This document shows positions 17,972-27,750 of a stretch of 51,078 nt of DNA, in pieces. Below the pieces are notes generated by a model. That model saw only the letters and a list, made by a program, of their open reading frames with translations. It searched no databases and had not been told where the DNA came from. This stretch comes from SAR324 cluster bacterium REDSEA-S27_B3 (GTDB taxonomy: Bacteria > SAR324 > NAC60-12): the NCBI GenBank assembly GCA_001627865.1, contig LUQO01000009.1, positions 1 to 51,078 of the forward strand, in the 5' to 3' direction. A program made the translations under genes and the position numbers. Position 1 is the first letter of the stretch; every line of letters starts with the position of its first letter.

Positions 17972-18766
17972 TTATTGTTTAGTTAATCTGGGATATATTT
18001 CCTTCAGCGCCCTGTCATAATGAGATTGATCATCGATCTCAGTCCATACTAAATCCCCAACTCTCAAAAAAGGAATTTCAATCTTTGAGCTTACATCAGA
18101 TATGCATTCTTCGTAATGATTGCTGCAAGGGAATTCAAGATTCACTTCATGATGTGCGCACATCAGTTTCAATAATTCCGGGGAAATTTTTGAAATTCCA
18201 ACCAGCTCTCCCTGAACAGATAATCCAGGACGAGGCTGTTTTGAAATAGCAGCAATCTTCCCGCTGACAACACTGCCGGATGTTTTGTATCCGGATTGTT
18301 GATCCTGATTTTCTCCATAAATGTAAACCTCATCATTGGAACCGGTTTTTCCGGAAGCCAAAACCACGTCAGGTCCCTTAAAATTAATCACAGCAGGCAA
18401 AGCACGGGATTCGTACAGCAGGTCTGACTCCAGCAATAGAAAATCTTCCTGCAATAATTCCTGTGCCACAAATAGTGAATGCATGCTTCCGCTCTCCGAG
18501 AATTGTGGACTGTGAACAAATTCAAGCTTTGGGAAGCTGGCTTGAGGCGTAAGATTTTCATGATACATTGATTCCTGGTAACCGGTTACAATCACCACCC
18601 GTTCAATGCCTTCGTTTTTCAAACTCTCCAGAGAACGCGCGATCAGTGATTTCCCACCAATCTGCAGCAATCCTTTTGGAAGCATGCCGGTCACGTTTCG
18701 CAGCCGAATACCCATTCCTGCCGCCAGGATAACAGCAGTGCTGATTTTTGATAATGAGTCAGTCAT
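17972..18766 (-). CDS. LicC/PntC-like nucleotidyltransferase (probable cytidylyltransferase)
   Basis: 264 aa. The N-terminal NTP-transferase signature is VILAAGMGIRLRNVTGMLPKGLLQIGGKSLI. The pattern continues with VVIVTGYQ, SESGSMHSLFVAQELL, DFLLLESDLLYESRAL and GELVGISKISPELL, which is typical of the LicC (phosphocholine) and PntC (2-aminoethylphosphonate) cytidylyltransferases rather than sugar-1-phosphate enzymes. The acceptor cannot be decided from sequence; no choline kinase, phosphonate or lic genes are adjacent. It starts 6 bp after msbA and is followed by the cupin gene. Confidence 0.8.
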   Translation of the reverse strand: MTDSLSKISTAVILAAGMGIRLRNVTGMLPKGLLQIGGKSLIARSLESLKNEGIERVVIVTGYQESMYHENLTPQASFPKLEFVHSPQFSESGSMHSLFVAQELLQEDFLLLESDLLYESRALPAVINFKGPDVVLASGKTGSNDEVYIYGENQDQQSGYKTSGSVVSGKIAAISKQPRPGLSVQGELVGISKISPELLKLMCAHHEVNLEFPCSNHYEECISDVSSKIEIPFLRVGDLVWTEIDDQSHYDRALKEIYPRLTKQ

Positions 18767-18772
18767 GCATTA

Positions 18773-20569
18773 TCAGGAGACAAGTCGTTCTTTTGAATCT
18801 TCCGATATCTGTTCTTCAGGCTGGTTCTTGAACTGCATCTCATAAAGCTGCTGGTAACGTCCTCCGTTCAGCAGGAGATCATCATGGTTGCCTTGCTCTA
18901 CAATCTGACCATTTTCCATCACACAAATCCTGTCAGCGCTCCTGATTGTGGAAAGTCTGTGCGCGATTACAACGGTGGTACGGTTTTCCATCAGGTGTTC
19001 GATTGCCTGCTGCACTTCAATTTCTGACTCTGAATCAAGCGCCGAAGTTGCTTCGTCCAGAATAAGTATAGGCGCGTCTTTTACTAAAGCACGGGCAATA
19101 GAAAGCCTTTGTCTCTGTCCTCCGGATAGACGTGAACCTTTCTCACCAATTAAAGTCTCATAACTTTCAGGCTGTTCTGTAATGAATTTGTGGGCATTGG
19201 CTGCACGTGCCGCAGCATACATTCTCTCCTTTGAACAATCAGGCTGTCCGTACGTAATGTTGCTGGCAATGGTGTCGTTGAAAAGAATGGTATCCTGGGT
19301 CACAATTGCGATCAATTTGCGCAGTGAAATGGGATCCAGGTCACGCAGGTCATGACCGTCAATGGTGATTGCTCCCCGCGTGATGTCATAGAAACGTGGG
19401 ATTAAATTGGCAATGGTAGTTTTGCCCGCACCGCTGCTGCCGACCAGGGCAACCGCTTCACCTTTCTTCAGAGTGAGCTTAAAATCCCTGATGGCAGGCT
19501 CTTCTTTTTCCGGATAGTGGAATGCCTTGATGTTGAGATCAATTTCCTTTTCAAAACCGGTCAGCTTTTTGGCATTTGGCGAAATGGCAATATCATCCTT
19601 TACATCAAGTATATTAAATATCCTTCGGACTGCGGCAAAGCCTTCCTGCAGTTTTAAGTTGAAACCGTTCAGTTTTTTTACAGGCTCATTCAGCATAAAA
19701 AAACTGATCAGAAATGAAGTAAAATCACCAGGTGTGATTTGTCCATTGATGATAAAATATCCCCCAAAAGCAACGATAGTCGCCCCTGCAGTCGCACCAA
19801 CAATTTCAATAATCGGATAGGAATATGAATCAATCATGATCGAGCGCATGTGATTTTTATAGAGATCATCGTTAGCGCTTTTGAACCGCTTGCTTTCGTA
19901 TTTTTCCATACCAAAAGCTTTCACCACCCGCACTCCGGTGATTGTCTCCACCAGGAGGCTGCTTAAACCGCCAAAACTAATCTGCCTTTTACTGACCGCA
20001 ATCTTATTGCGTTGGCCGAAGTTCTGAATAAACAGGATTGCCACCGGAATGATAATCATCGTCACAAGCGCCAGCTGCCAGCTGCGCATGAACATGATTC
20101 CCAGCAGTAAAAAAAACTGTGGAATGTCACGGAAAGGTCCGGCCACACCAACCTGCAGCATGTTCTGAACCGCGTGCAGATCGTTTGTGAAACGTGAGAT
20201 CAGGTCGCCTGTCTTTGAGCGATTAAAAAAGGTGAGGGAAAGATTAACGAGGTGGTCAAACAGTTTTTGTCTGAGCCTGAGGATCAGGCTCTGGACAAGG
20301 TGACCCACACAGTAGCTGTGACCGAAAAAGAATAAGCCCTTGACAGCAAAAACGATCACCAATCCCAAACCAACCAGAAAATACTGTTTCAGTTCCGGAT
20401 TGTCTCCATAAACTATTGCGTCAACAATATCTTTGGCATAATAGGCAGGTGCGGCTGTGAAGATATTATAACCTGCCATGCAGACAATGCTTAATATGAC
20501 CCAGCCTTTGAGGGGAGAAATAAGAGCAAACAGCCGCAAGGCAACATGTAGGGATTTTTCTTCTTTCAT
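18773..20569 (-). CDS. msbA: MsbA-type lipid exporter (ABC transporter, fused permease and ATPase)
   Basis: 598 aa half-transporter. The N-terminal region has about six membrane spans (first spans near GWVILSIVCMAGYNIFTAAP and YFLVGLGLVIVFAVKGLFFFG). The ATPase has Walker A GSSGAGKTTIANL, Q-loop IVTQDTILFN, signature LSGGQRQRLSIARAL, Walker B ILILDEATSALD and the H-loop IAHRLSTI. The overall pattern matches the MsbA/LptA-exporter branch that flips lipid A. Because this branch is close to other exporters, the substrate is likely but not certain. It sits 40 bp after cysS and 6 bp before the nucleotidyltransferase gene. Confidence 0.88.
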   Translation of the reverse strand: MKEEKSLHVALRLFALISPLKGWVILSIVCMAGYNIFTAAPAYYAKDIVDAIVYGDNPELKQYFLVGLGLVIVFAVKGLFFFGHSYCVGHLVQSLILRLRQKLFDHLVNLSLTFFNRSKTGDLISRFTNDLHAVQNMLQVGVAGPFRDIPQFFLLLGIMFMRSWQLALVTMIIIPVAILFIQNFGQRNKIAVSKRQISFGGLSSLLVETITGVRVVKAFGMEKYESKRFKSANDDLYKNHMRSIMIDSYSYPIIEIVGATAGATIVAFGGYFIINGQITPGDFTSFLISFFMLNEPVKKLNGFNLKLQEGFAAVRRIFNILDVKDDIAISPNAKKLTGFEKEIDLNIKAFHYPEKEEPAIRDFKLTLKKGEAVALVGSSGAGKTTIANLIPRFYDITRGAITIDGHDLRDLDPISLRKLIAIVTQDTILFNDTIASNITYGQPDCSKERMYAAARAANAHKFITEQPESYETLIGEKGSRLSGGQRQRLSIARALVKDAPILILDEATSALDSESEIEVQQAIEHLMENRTTVVIAHRLSTIRSADRICVMENGQIVEQGNHDDLLLNGGRYQQLYEMQFKNQPEEQISEDSKERLVS

Positions 20570-20608
20570 TCCAGAAAAAATTTTTCTGTTTCAGGGAGCA
20601 TACTTTTG

Positions 20609-22051
20609 CTAATTTTTATCTGCAATTTCCCATATTGTGCCTTCAGGTGAGTCCTTGAACACAATTCCGATTTTTTGCAGTTGATCCCGGATAAGGTCTG
20701 CGCTTTCAAAATCCATGTTGTTACGGAAATTCGCACGCAGCTCCACCAGAATTTCCATTAGCTCATTCATATTATGTTCAGACTGACGGGTCTCAAGAGA
20801 CTCAGGTATGATGCCCAGGACATTTCCTCCTAGAGTTGAAAACAGATGTTCTGCGTCAGCAATTGCTTCAGGATCAGGATTTTTTTCTGCCAGCAAATTG
20901 TTTGCTTCACGATTTAAGTCAAATAATGCGGCTAATGCCAGAGGTGTTGAAAAATCGTCATCCATCGCCTGACAGAAACGTCTGCGGAATTCTTCAAACT
21001 TCTTTCCTGACGGTCTCACACCATCCGGTTTTCGTTCCCGCAGATTACGTACAGTTTGATGCAGTCGTTTAAGAGAAACTTCTGCCGCTGACAGAACGCT
21101 TTCATTGAAATCAACTACTGAACGGTAATGGCTTGCTGCGATGAAATAACGCACCATCATGGGATCAAATTTTTCAAATACATCAAACAGTGTAATGAAA
21201 TTTCCGCTGGATTTACTCATTTTTTGCCCGTCAATTGTCAGCATATTCGTATGCATCCAGTTTCGGGCAAATGGTTTATTAAGTCCTCTGGCCTGAGCAA
21301 TTTCACATTCATGATGAGGAAATTTTATATCCATTCCTCCCCCGTGAATATCAAACTCATCACCCAGATAGCGTACGCTCATTACCACACATTCTGTGTG
21401 CCATCCGGGATACCCCCAGCCACTGAATGGATCACGCCAGCGCATCAGGTGTCCGGGTTCAGCTCTTTTCCAAAGAGCAAAATCTCCGGGGTGACGTTTT
21501 TCCATCCGGACTTCAACACGCGCGCCTCCTTGCATCTGGTCAATTTGCCGGTTGGAGAGTTCACCATATTTTGGGTCTTTACTGATTTCATAGTAGACTG
21601 AACCGTTTGATTCATAAGCAAGTCCCTGTTTAATAAGTTGCTCAATTGCCTCCAGCTGTTCCGGAATATGTCCTGTGGCTCTTGGGCTGATGTCCGGACG
21701 AATTACTTCCAGCCTGTCCATGACATCAAAATGTCTGCGGGAAAAATATTCTGCAACAGCCATCGGCTCCTGCTCCAGTTCACTCGCACGTTTAAGTAGT
21801 TTATCCTCACCATCATCGTCATCACCCATCAGGTGGCCGACATCGGTGATGTTTTGCACATAAAAAGTTTTATATCCGCAATAACGCAGATATCTCAGAA
21901 TTATGTCAAAACTAACATAGGATTTGGCGTGGCCAAGGTGACTGTCACAGTAAACTGTGGGACCGCAAACGTAAAGCGAGGCCTGTCCTTCGCGAACAGG
22001 ATTAAAAGATTCTTTTTTTCCGGATAAAGTATTGTAAATTTGAAGAGGCAT
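20609..22051 (-). CDS. cysS: cysteinyl-tRNA synthetase
   Basis: 480 aa, normal length. Class I signatures are SHLGHAKS (HIGH) and KMSKSSGNF (KMSKS). Zinc ligands are seen in [15 protein letters not shown] and the [15 protein letters not shown] segment. It attaches cysteine to tRNA-Cys in the cytoplasm. It begins 12 bp after nuoM and is followed by msbA, so the genes are probably read together. Confidence 0.98.
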   Translation of the reverse strand: MPLQIYNTLSGKKESFNPVREGQASLYVCGPTVYCDSHLGHAKSYVSFDIILRYLRYCGYKTFYVQNITDVGHLMGDDDDGEDKLLKRASELEQEPMAVAEYFSRRHFDVMDRLEVIRPDISPRATGHIPEQLEAIEQLIKQGLAYESNGSVYYEISKDPKYGELSNRQIDQMQGGARVEVRMEKRHPGDFALWKRAEPGHLMRWRDPFSGWGYPGWHTECVVMSVRYLGDEFDIHGGGMDIKFPHHECEIAQARGLNKPFARNWMHTNMLTIDGQKMSKSSGNFITLFDVFEKFDPMMVRYFIAASHYRSVVDFNESVLSAAEVSLKRLHQTVRNLRERKPDGVRPSGKKFEEFRRRFCQAMDDDFSTPLALAALFDLNREANNLLAEKNPDPEAIADAEHLFSTLGGNVLGIIPESLETRQSEHNMNELMEILVELRANFRNNMDFESADLIRDQLQKIGIVFKDSPEGTIWEIADKN

Positions 22052-22063
22052 TTCCCTATTCCA

Positions 22064-23629
22064 TTACTCATCCAGATTCCATACAAGGAATTTTTCCAAT
22101 CCGGGGCTCTCTGCTTCATCCTGTGCAAAGCGCGGCTCCTGGGATTTGATCAGCTGGATGTAATGGTTGATGCTGACTTCGATGCGATCAAAGAAAGGCT
22201 GAGGATAGACACCAAGGAAGATGGTCCAGAAGACAAGGGGAAGCAGGACAACAACTTCACGTGGTGTGAAATCATGAAGACGTTTGACCATCTCTTTGTT
22301 AAGCGGTCCAAATACCACGCGCTGAACCATCCATAACATGTAAATTGCCGCAATCAGTACACCTACTGCTGCAAGGATTCCATACCAGATGTTGATCCTT
22401 GCCGCACCGACCATTGCCAGAATTTCTCCGACAAATCCATTCAGTCCGGGCAGCCCTACAGACGCCATTGAAAAGAAGACAAGGAATGCTGCGAATTTCG
22501 GCATTGTATGCGCGACTCCACCGTATTCTGAAATCTCCTGCGTGTGTGTACGCTCATAAATCATGCCGACAACCAGGAAAAGTGCTCCGGTGACAATTGC
22601 GTGGTTTATCATTTGAATCCAGCTGCCATAAAGGCCCTGGATGTTGAGCGCGAATAAACCGAGCACAATATACCCCATGTGGGCTACTGAAGAGTAAGCG
22701 ATAAGCCTTTTCATTTGCGGCTGCACCATTGCGACCAATCCGCCGTATAATATACCGATTAAGGCCAGCACCATAAAAACAGGTGCGAGATCATACACTG
22801 CCGCTGGAAAAACCGGCATGGCAAAACGCAGGAATCCATAGGGACCAAACTTCAGCAGCACTGCGGCAAGCTGCACTGAACCGGCGGTGGGTGCTTCATA
22901 GTGCGCGTCCGGAAGCCAGGTGTGAAAAGGGAAAAGAGGGATTTTTACTGCAAAGGCCACAGCAAATCCTATGAACAGCCAGTATTGAGTGTCAGCAGGA
23001 ATGTCCATGCCATACCAATCCAGAACGCTGAATGACCAAACCCCATTTAAATCCAGGTAAATATTTGCTGTGTAGAGCAGAGCCACCAGCATCAGCAAAG
23101 AACCGAGCAGTGTGTACAGGAAGAATTTAATGGTGGCATAAAGCCTGTTTGATCCGCCCCAGATGCCGATCAGCAAATACATCGGAACAAGCATAACCTC
23201 AAAGAACACATAAAACAAAACCACATCAATTGCGGCAAAACAGCCAAGCATACCGATCTGCAGCAGCAGCATTTGGATCTGAAATTGCCAGTTGCTTTTC
23301 TGGACATTCCATGAACCCAACAGCGCCAGAGGAGTGATGAAATTTATAATCAGGAAAAAGAACAGATTCAGTCCGTCCAGTCCCATGAAATATTCAATGT
23401 TGAATTGACTTATCCATGAAACACGCTCAACCAATTGCAAGTCAGCTGTAGCTGAATCAAAATTAAACCAGAGATACAGGCTTAAGATAAAAGTAATTAC
23501 GCTGCTGATCAGAGCTCCTACCCTGGCCGGGATGCCGTTAGCTTCTTCCCTGAAGATGCCTGCCAGGGCAATACCCAGCAATGGTGAGAAAACGATGATC
23601 GAAAGAATTGGAAATGTTGAAATGGTCAC
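22064..23629 (-). CDS. nuoM: NADH-quinone oxidoreductase subunit M homologue (complex I antiporter-like)
   Basis: 521 aa from a GTG at 23629, with about 14 hydrophobic segments. The residues central to proton pumping in NuoM are kept: Glu144 in FFEVMLVPMYLLIG, Lys229 in AFAVKIPLFPFHTWLPDAH, and Lys260 in AAVLLKFGPYG. The GLDGLN and LIAYSSVAHMGYI segments are typical. It has no nuoL or nuoN partner in the window; the next genes are cysS downstream and an unrelated unknown protein upstream. It may be an orphan copy, part of a second complex, or a split operon. Confidence 0.93.
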   Translation of the reverse strand: MTISTFPILSIIVFSPLLGIALAGIFREEANGIPARVGALISSVITFILSLYLWFNFDSATADLQLVERVSWISQFNIEYFMGLDGLNLFFFLIINFITPLALLGSWNVQKSNWQFQIQMLLLQIGMLGCFAAIDVVLFYVFFEVMLVPMYLLIGIWGGSNRLYATIKFFLYTLLGSLLMLVALLYTANIYLDLNGVWSFSVLDWYGMDIPADTQYWLFIGFAVAFAVKIPLFPFHTWLPDAHYEAPTAGSVQLAAVLLKFGPYGFLRFAMPVFPAAVYDLAPVFMVLALIGILYGGLVAMVQPQMKRLIAYSSVAHMGYIVLGLFALNIQGLYGSWIQMINHAIVTGALFLVVGMIYERTHTQEISEYGGVAHTMPKFAAFLVFFSMASVGLPGLNGFVGEILAMVGAARINIWYGILAAVGVLIAAIYMLWMVQRVVFGPLNKEMVKRLHDFTPREVVVLLPLVFWTIFLGVYPQPFFDRIEVSINHYIQLIKSQEPRFAQDEAESPGLEKFLVWNLDE

Positions 23630-23831
23630 CTGAAACGGCTGGAGAATTTTAAGGAGTTGATCCCGGAATAAGCATGCATAATGCCGTACTTATCACAGGT
23701 TGTTTTTTTGATAATTCAATCTGACAAAAAATTTCTAATGTAAAACTGCATATAAAATTAAGATAATTAAGCACTTAAAGCAAGTTCAAACTGAGTAGAG
23801 TCAGCATATATATGTGTAAGTATTTTGAACT

Positions 23832-25127
23832 TCACACACCCAAACGGGATAATAAAGGTTTCATCAACTGACCAACCGTTTGATTTTCACTGAAACTCCA
23901 TTCCAATCCAAGCAGCAGGTCCAGCGGATGCACACCTTCACTATTTTCATCCACGCAGCGTCCGCTCGTAAAGGCGCTGGTGTTTGCCGAATGCACGATT
24001 TCATTATCAAGGAGACCAATCTTCAACCAGTTACTCTTGAATTCAGCAAGATACTCTACTTGTTCGAAGCTGCCGAAACAAATCATTCCATTGATAAAAC
24101 TTAATGCAGTAAATGTCAGGAACAAACCCGGACAGAGAGTTCCGTTTTTTATCTCCTTGATCACGTTTTCCTGTGTTAGCTTCAGCTCATAATTCTGACT
24201 GTTAAGATAGTTACCATTTATCACAACCGGTTCCTGTCGCAATTTATTTTTGTGGTGAACATCAACTGTGAATAATGTCGTCTCAGCAGGAAACACAGAA
24301 AATACGGATTCACGGGTTTTTTGATCAAACATCAGCTGAAATATCGGATGACTTGAATCCGAAATTACTTCAATTAAATAATTCCGAATTACTTCGTTCA
24401 GGTCAAAGTAAATAATTGATTTATCCGGAAAGATTTTACTTAGTTGATTAGTGCAAAACCGAGAAGCCCATTTTGTAAAATCATCACCGGATTTTGCGCT
24501 CAGGGAAATGTCCCTTATTTGCTCAGTAAAATGAGGCATCAGACTTTCCATTTTTTCCGGAATTCTGCTTTGAAAAACACGAACATCTCTCATATTTCCC
24601 GGAATTAAAGAAATACGCCGTTCAGAAGAATCACGCACTCGATCATTATCCGCGCGTTTTAAATCAGCATATCCCGGCGCTTGCGTGTCTATCAATGATT
24701 CAAGTTCAAAGCGGTTGCTGAAATTAAGACATCCTGACCAGGCCGGGTTTGCAAAGGGAACCCCGGAAAAGGCTCCCACGAAATAAGTTTCATCCGGAGG
24801 CATTCCAAGCAAAGCCAAATGATGCAGTGCCAAAAAAGTTGGTCCTTCAGACGCAGTCAGGTGCGTTGCTGTCTGCATTACACATGTTTTTTCCAGTGCG
24901 GCGGATAAGTCTTTTGCTTCTTTTTCAGTGTAACCGGTTCTGCTAAATTCTGTTTCAAATGCATTTCGCAATTCTGTTTCCATTGGAGGTGCAGCAGCAT
25001 TTTTTTGCCACAGTTGTCCGGCATATTCGGTAATCGGCATATTCCACGCTCCGGATAATATTTTGGCCAGTTCCGGACGCTTTGCTTTTTGTAACGCACT
25101 CTGAATTGAATTTGCGTCAGCTGGCAT
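23832..25127 (-). CDS. uncharacterised 431-aa protein
   Basis: 431 aa. The frame is coding-like throughout, with normal codon use. No signal peptide or membrane span is visible. Visible blocks are LTASEGPTFLALHHLALLGM, FVGAFSGVPFANPAWSGCL near residue 120-140, IYFDLNEVIRNYL about residue 250 and CPGLFLTFTALSFINGMICFG about residue 345. I recognise no catalytic motif and cannot assign a family. The gene is divergent from dut and followed by nuoM after a 200-bp gap. Function is unknown. Confidence 0.8.
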   Translation of the reverse strand: MPADANSIQSALQKAKRPELAKILSGAWNMPITEYAGQLWQKNAAAPPMETELRNAFETEFSRTGYTEKEAKDLSAALEKTCVMQTATHLTASEGPTFLALHHLALLGMPPDETYFVGAFSGVPFANPAWSGCLNFSNRFELESLIDTQAPGYADLKRADNDRVRDSSERRISLIPGNMRDVRVFQSRIPEKMESLMPHFTEQIRDISLSAKSGDDFTKWASRFCTNQLSKIFPDKSIIYFDLNEVIRNYLIEVISDSSHPIFQLMFDQKTRESVFSVFPAETTLFTVDVHHKNKLRQEPVVINGNYLNSQNYELKLTQENVIKEIKNGTLCPGLFLTFTALSFINGMICFGSFEQVEYLAEFKSNWLKIGLLDNEIVHSANTSAFTSGRCVDENSEGVHPLDLLLGLEWSFSENQTVGQLMKPLLSRLGV

Positions 25128-25301
25128 TTTTCAGAACTTGAAGTTTAGTTTTCATCTTCATAGACTCGGTACACTCACACATAATTGCTGGAATCCGGAC
25201 CAGGATTGTTTAATTTCTGTTACTACCATGAAGTGTCCTGCATAATCGGTAGTGATACTTAAATGGAAATCTGTCATTTATTTTCTCAGAAGCAAAAATA
25301 G

Positions 25302-25748
25302 TTGAATCAAGAAGCGTTGTTAAAAATATGCTGTCATTTTGACGGCATGCCGGTTCCCAGTCGTGGTTATCCGACAGACGTGGGGATTGATCTGACGGCC
25401 ATGGCTGTTGAGCAAAAAAGTCATGGGGTGTTTTTGTTTGATTCAGGCATTTCAATTCAGGTAAGTGATGGATATTATGTAGAAATAGTACCGCGTTCAA
25501 GCATTATCAAAACTGATTTCCAAATGGCAAACAGCGTTGGTATCATTGATCCGGAATACCGTGGACGCATCCTGCTGCCGTTCCGTTACATTGGTGACAG
25601 AGACGGAATGCTGGCCGCGGAGAGTCTGCTGCAGCAGCGAATTGCTCAAATGCTGGTACGCAAACTTGAAGCATGTAAAATTGAAGTAGTTGACTCACTC
25701 GATGATACAGTACGCGGTAAGGGAGGATTCGGCAGCACAGGACAATGA
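25302..25748 (+). CDS. dut: dUTP diphosphatase
   Basis: 148 aa from a TTG; no upstream ATG fits and starting at the internal Met16 would lose the first strand. All five dUTPase motifs are present in order: VGIDLTA (motif 1), PRSSI (motif 2), GIIDPEYRGRI (motif 3), RIAQMLV (motif 4) and RGKGGFGSTG (motif 5). The enzyme converts dUTP to dUMP, limiting uracil in DNA. Motif 1 has Ile where Tyr or Phe is usual, a small departure. The 3' end lies 15 bp from the convergent RDD gene. Confidence 0.9.
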   Translation: MNQEALLKICCHFDGMPVPSRGYPTDVGIDLTAMAVEQKSHGVFLFDSGISIQVSDGYYVEIVPRSSIIKTDFQMANSVGIIDPEYRGRILLPFRYIGDRDGMLAAESLLQQRIAQMLVRKLEACKIEVVDSLDDTVRGKGGFGSTGQ

Positions 25749-25763
25749 ACAGCCACTGTAAAA

Positions 25764-26579
25764 CTAATTATCTCCTTCACCTAACTGTTTCACTTCGATA
25801 TCAAATACTTCCCAGCCTGGCGGATTTTTTCGAAAAGTTAATGTAACGATCACCAGTTTACCTGTTTCCTCATTGCCCACACGGGCACGCACCACAGAAG
25901 GACTTTCAGCATTTTTGCGCAGATCCAGATGCATTTCGGGATCCTCAATCTCCGGATACTGATCTATAATGGACATTAGTGGTTCATGTGAACGAATAGC
26001 CTTTTCTGCAGTTTGATAAGCAGCTGTTTTTTCAATTCCGGTGCGCTGAAAAATAATTGCAATTGAAAAAAAACCAAACAAAACTATGTTTCCAAGCAGT
26101 ATTCTTAAGGTTCCTCTTAGGGCATTTTTATCATCAAGTACAACTGTGCCCCACCATTTATCAGCAAGCCGTCTTGCGTAGCCATCACGCAGGATAACCA
26201 CACCTTCCACAGGAAACAGCAGCATCAGCACGTTCCTTTTTAAAAGTACGATAGGAGACGGTTTTTGTTCCAGGTTATTGATTTTTCGAATTGTCATTCC
26301 CAGCAGAATTTTCCCCAGGCTGCGTCCAAAAATGTCCTTAAACAATAACACTAACGCGATGCTTCCATAAAAAGGTAACAAACCGTATAAATCACTTGTC
26401 TGTGTAACGATGTCCCAATGCTCTTCACGAAATACCTGTATAAATGTATTTGCCAGAAGGAGGGCGAAAATAAAATCCAGCAACAAAGCAAACAAGCGTT
26501 TCCCGGTGGAAGACACTTTAAGCCGGCTGTCATCTGCCGGATTTTCTGATTCTGATTTTAGATTTGATTCAGAACTCAT
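25764..26579 (-). CDS. RDD-family membrane protein
   Basis: 271 aa. It has the RDD pattern: GKRLFALLLDFIFALLLANTF (first span, Arg and Asp conserved), ALVLLFKDIFGRSLGKILLG and RRLADKWWGTVVL. A further hydrophobic segment is ILLGNIVLFGFFSIAIIFQ. The last 90 residues, after that span, form a soluble domain (LVIVTLTFRKNPPGWEVFDIEV) with no recognised family. RDD proteins are integral membrane proteins of mostly unknown function, some linked to ion exchange. It starts in the 4-bp overlap with the alpha/beta hydrolase stop, so the two are translationally coupled. Confidence 0.85.
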   Translation of the reverse strand: MSSESNLKSESENPADDSRLKVSSTGKRLFALLLDFIFALLLANTFIQVFREEHWDIVTQTSDLYGLLPFYGSIALVLLFKDIFGRSLGKILLGMTIRKINNLEQKPSPIVLLKRNVLMLLFPVEGVVILRDGYARRLADKWWGTVVLDDKNALRGTLRILLGNIVLFGFFSIAIIFQRTGIEKTAAYQTAEKAIRSHEPLMSIIDQYPEIEDPEMHLDLRKNAESPSVVRARVGNEETGKLVIVTLTFRKNPPGWEVFDIEVKQLGEGDN

Positions 26580-27478
26580 GGTTTCTCGGAAAGATCTTGT
26601 AGAAACTCACGTATTACAGCAGCAATAGGTTCCGGATTATCAAGATGTAAATGGTGACCGCCGGCAACAGTTTGATACCGCATGTGTTTCAGGTGAGGTA
26701 TTCGTTTTTGAAAAAGTTCATACCAGTGATCTTTCTCAGTATTCTCTGCTTCAATCAGCAAAACCGGAGCTGTTATTTGCTTTATAAATGCACATGCCTG
26801 CTCTTCCGTTAAATAATGACGGGACTTCATTTTCAAATTGGGGTCGCTCCGCCAGGTATAACCGCCATTTACAGGCTTCAGACCTCGGTCAACTAATGAC
26901 CTTACTGAAGACTCTGAAATGCCTCCCACTTGATAACGTGCCTTGACTGCGCTTTCAACGTCAGGATAAACAGGCAGTTTCTTCTGAGTGCGCCTCAGCC
27001 ATTGAGTTGCTACTTCCCGTAAATTTTCCGGCATTTTCTCAGCTTCCTGCACTATTGACCCAAGACCTTCAATTAAGATTACATTCTCTATTTTTTCCTG
27101 AATTGTGCCTGCCAAATATGAAGCAACACCTGCTCCCATTGAATGCCCCAGCAAAGAAAAACGCTCCAAGCCTAAAACATCAGCTGCTTCAATCACATCC
27201 ATTACCATGTCTATGAAATAATATGCTGACCCCGGAGGACGGTGATCAGAATACCCGTGTCCAGCCAGGTCTATTGACAACAGCCTTAATTCCGGCAGCA
27301 GGGGCGCCAAATTATCAAAGGTGGCAGCATTATCAAGCCAGCCGTGAAAACCCAGCACCGGCATACCATCTGGATTCCCCCAGCATTTTGCTGCTAAACG
27401 TATGGAAGAAGTTTGGATTTCCAATTCTTCCGGATGATTAACTGATTGAAGGGATAAACCGCTGTTAATGTTTTTCAT
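26576..27478 (-). CDS. alpha/beta hydrolase
   Basis: 300 aa from the ATG at 27478; a TTG at 27487 would add three residues. The oxyanion strand is VLGFHGWLDN, the nucleophile elbow is GHSMGAG, and the catalytic His lies in AGGHHLHLDNPEP. The late acidic residue is near APVLLIEAENTEKDHW. It resembles serine-hydrolase-like proteins acting on esters, but the substrate is unknown. Its last four bases overlap the start of the RDD gene. Confidence 0.9.
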   Translation of the reverse strand: MKNINSGLSLQSVNHPEELEIQTSSIRLAAKCWGNPDGMPVLGFHGWLDNAATFDNLAPLLPELRLLSIDLAGHGYSDHRPPGSAYYFIDMVMDVIEAADVLGLERFSLLGHSMGAGVASYLAGTIQEKIENVILIEGLGSIVQEAEKMPENLREVATQWLRRTQKKLPVYPDVESAVKARYQVGGISESSVRSLVDRGLKPVNGGYTWRSDPNLKMKSRHYLTEEQACAFIKQITAPVLLIEAENTEKDHWYELFQKRIPHLKHMRYQTVAGGHHLHLDNPEPIAAVIREFLQDLSEKP

Positions 27479-27750
27479 ACTTATCAACTATCAATTTTTT
27501 TGGAAGTAAGCCGATTTGCTGATTTTAAGGTCAGTAATGATCTAACCATGGAATTATTCACTACACCATCACATCATAGTCCGGCTGTTTGCTCAACTAA
27601 AACTCTAAATCAATCAGTTACACGTTTAGCAGCAGTAATTGTAAATCAGTTTAATCTTACAGAACTCACTGCATCCAATGCAGTAGCATAGTTCCAAGGC
27701 ATCAGTTAAAATAATGAAAACGTAAATCTTCACACTAAAAACAATTGAAT

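Noticed and set aside
27500..27691. 63-aa plus-strand frame between the hydrolase and DUF4416 genes
   Set aside because: No RBS, weak start and no recognisable features; more likely non-coding sequence holding promoters.
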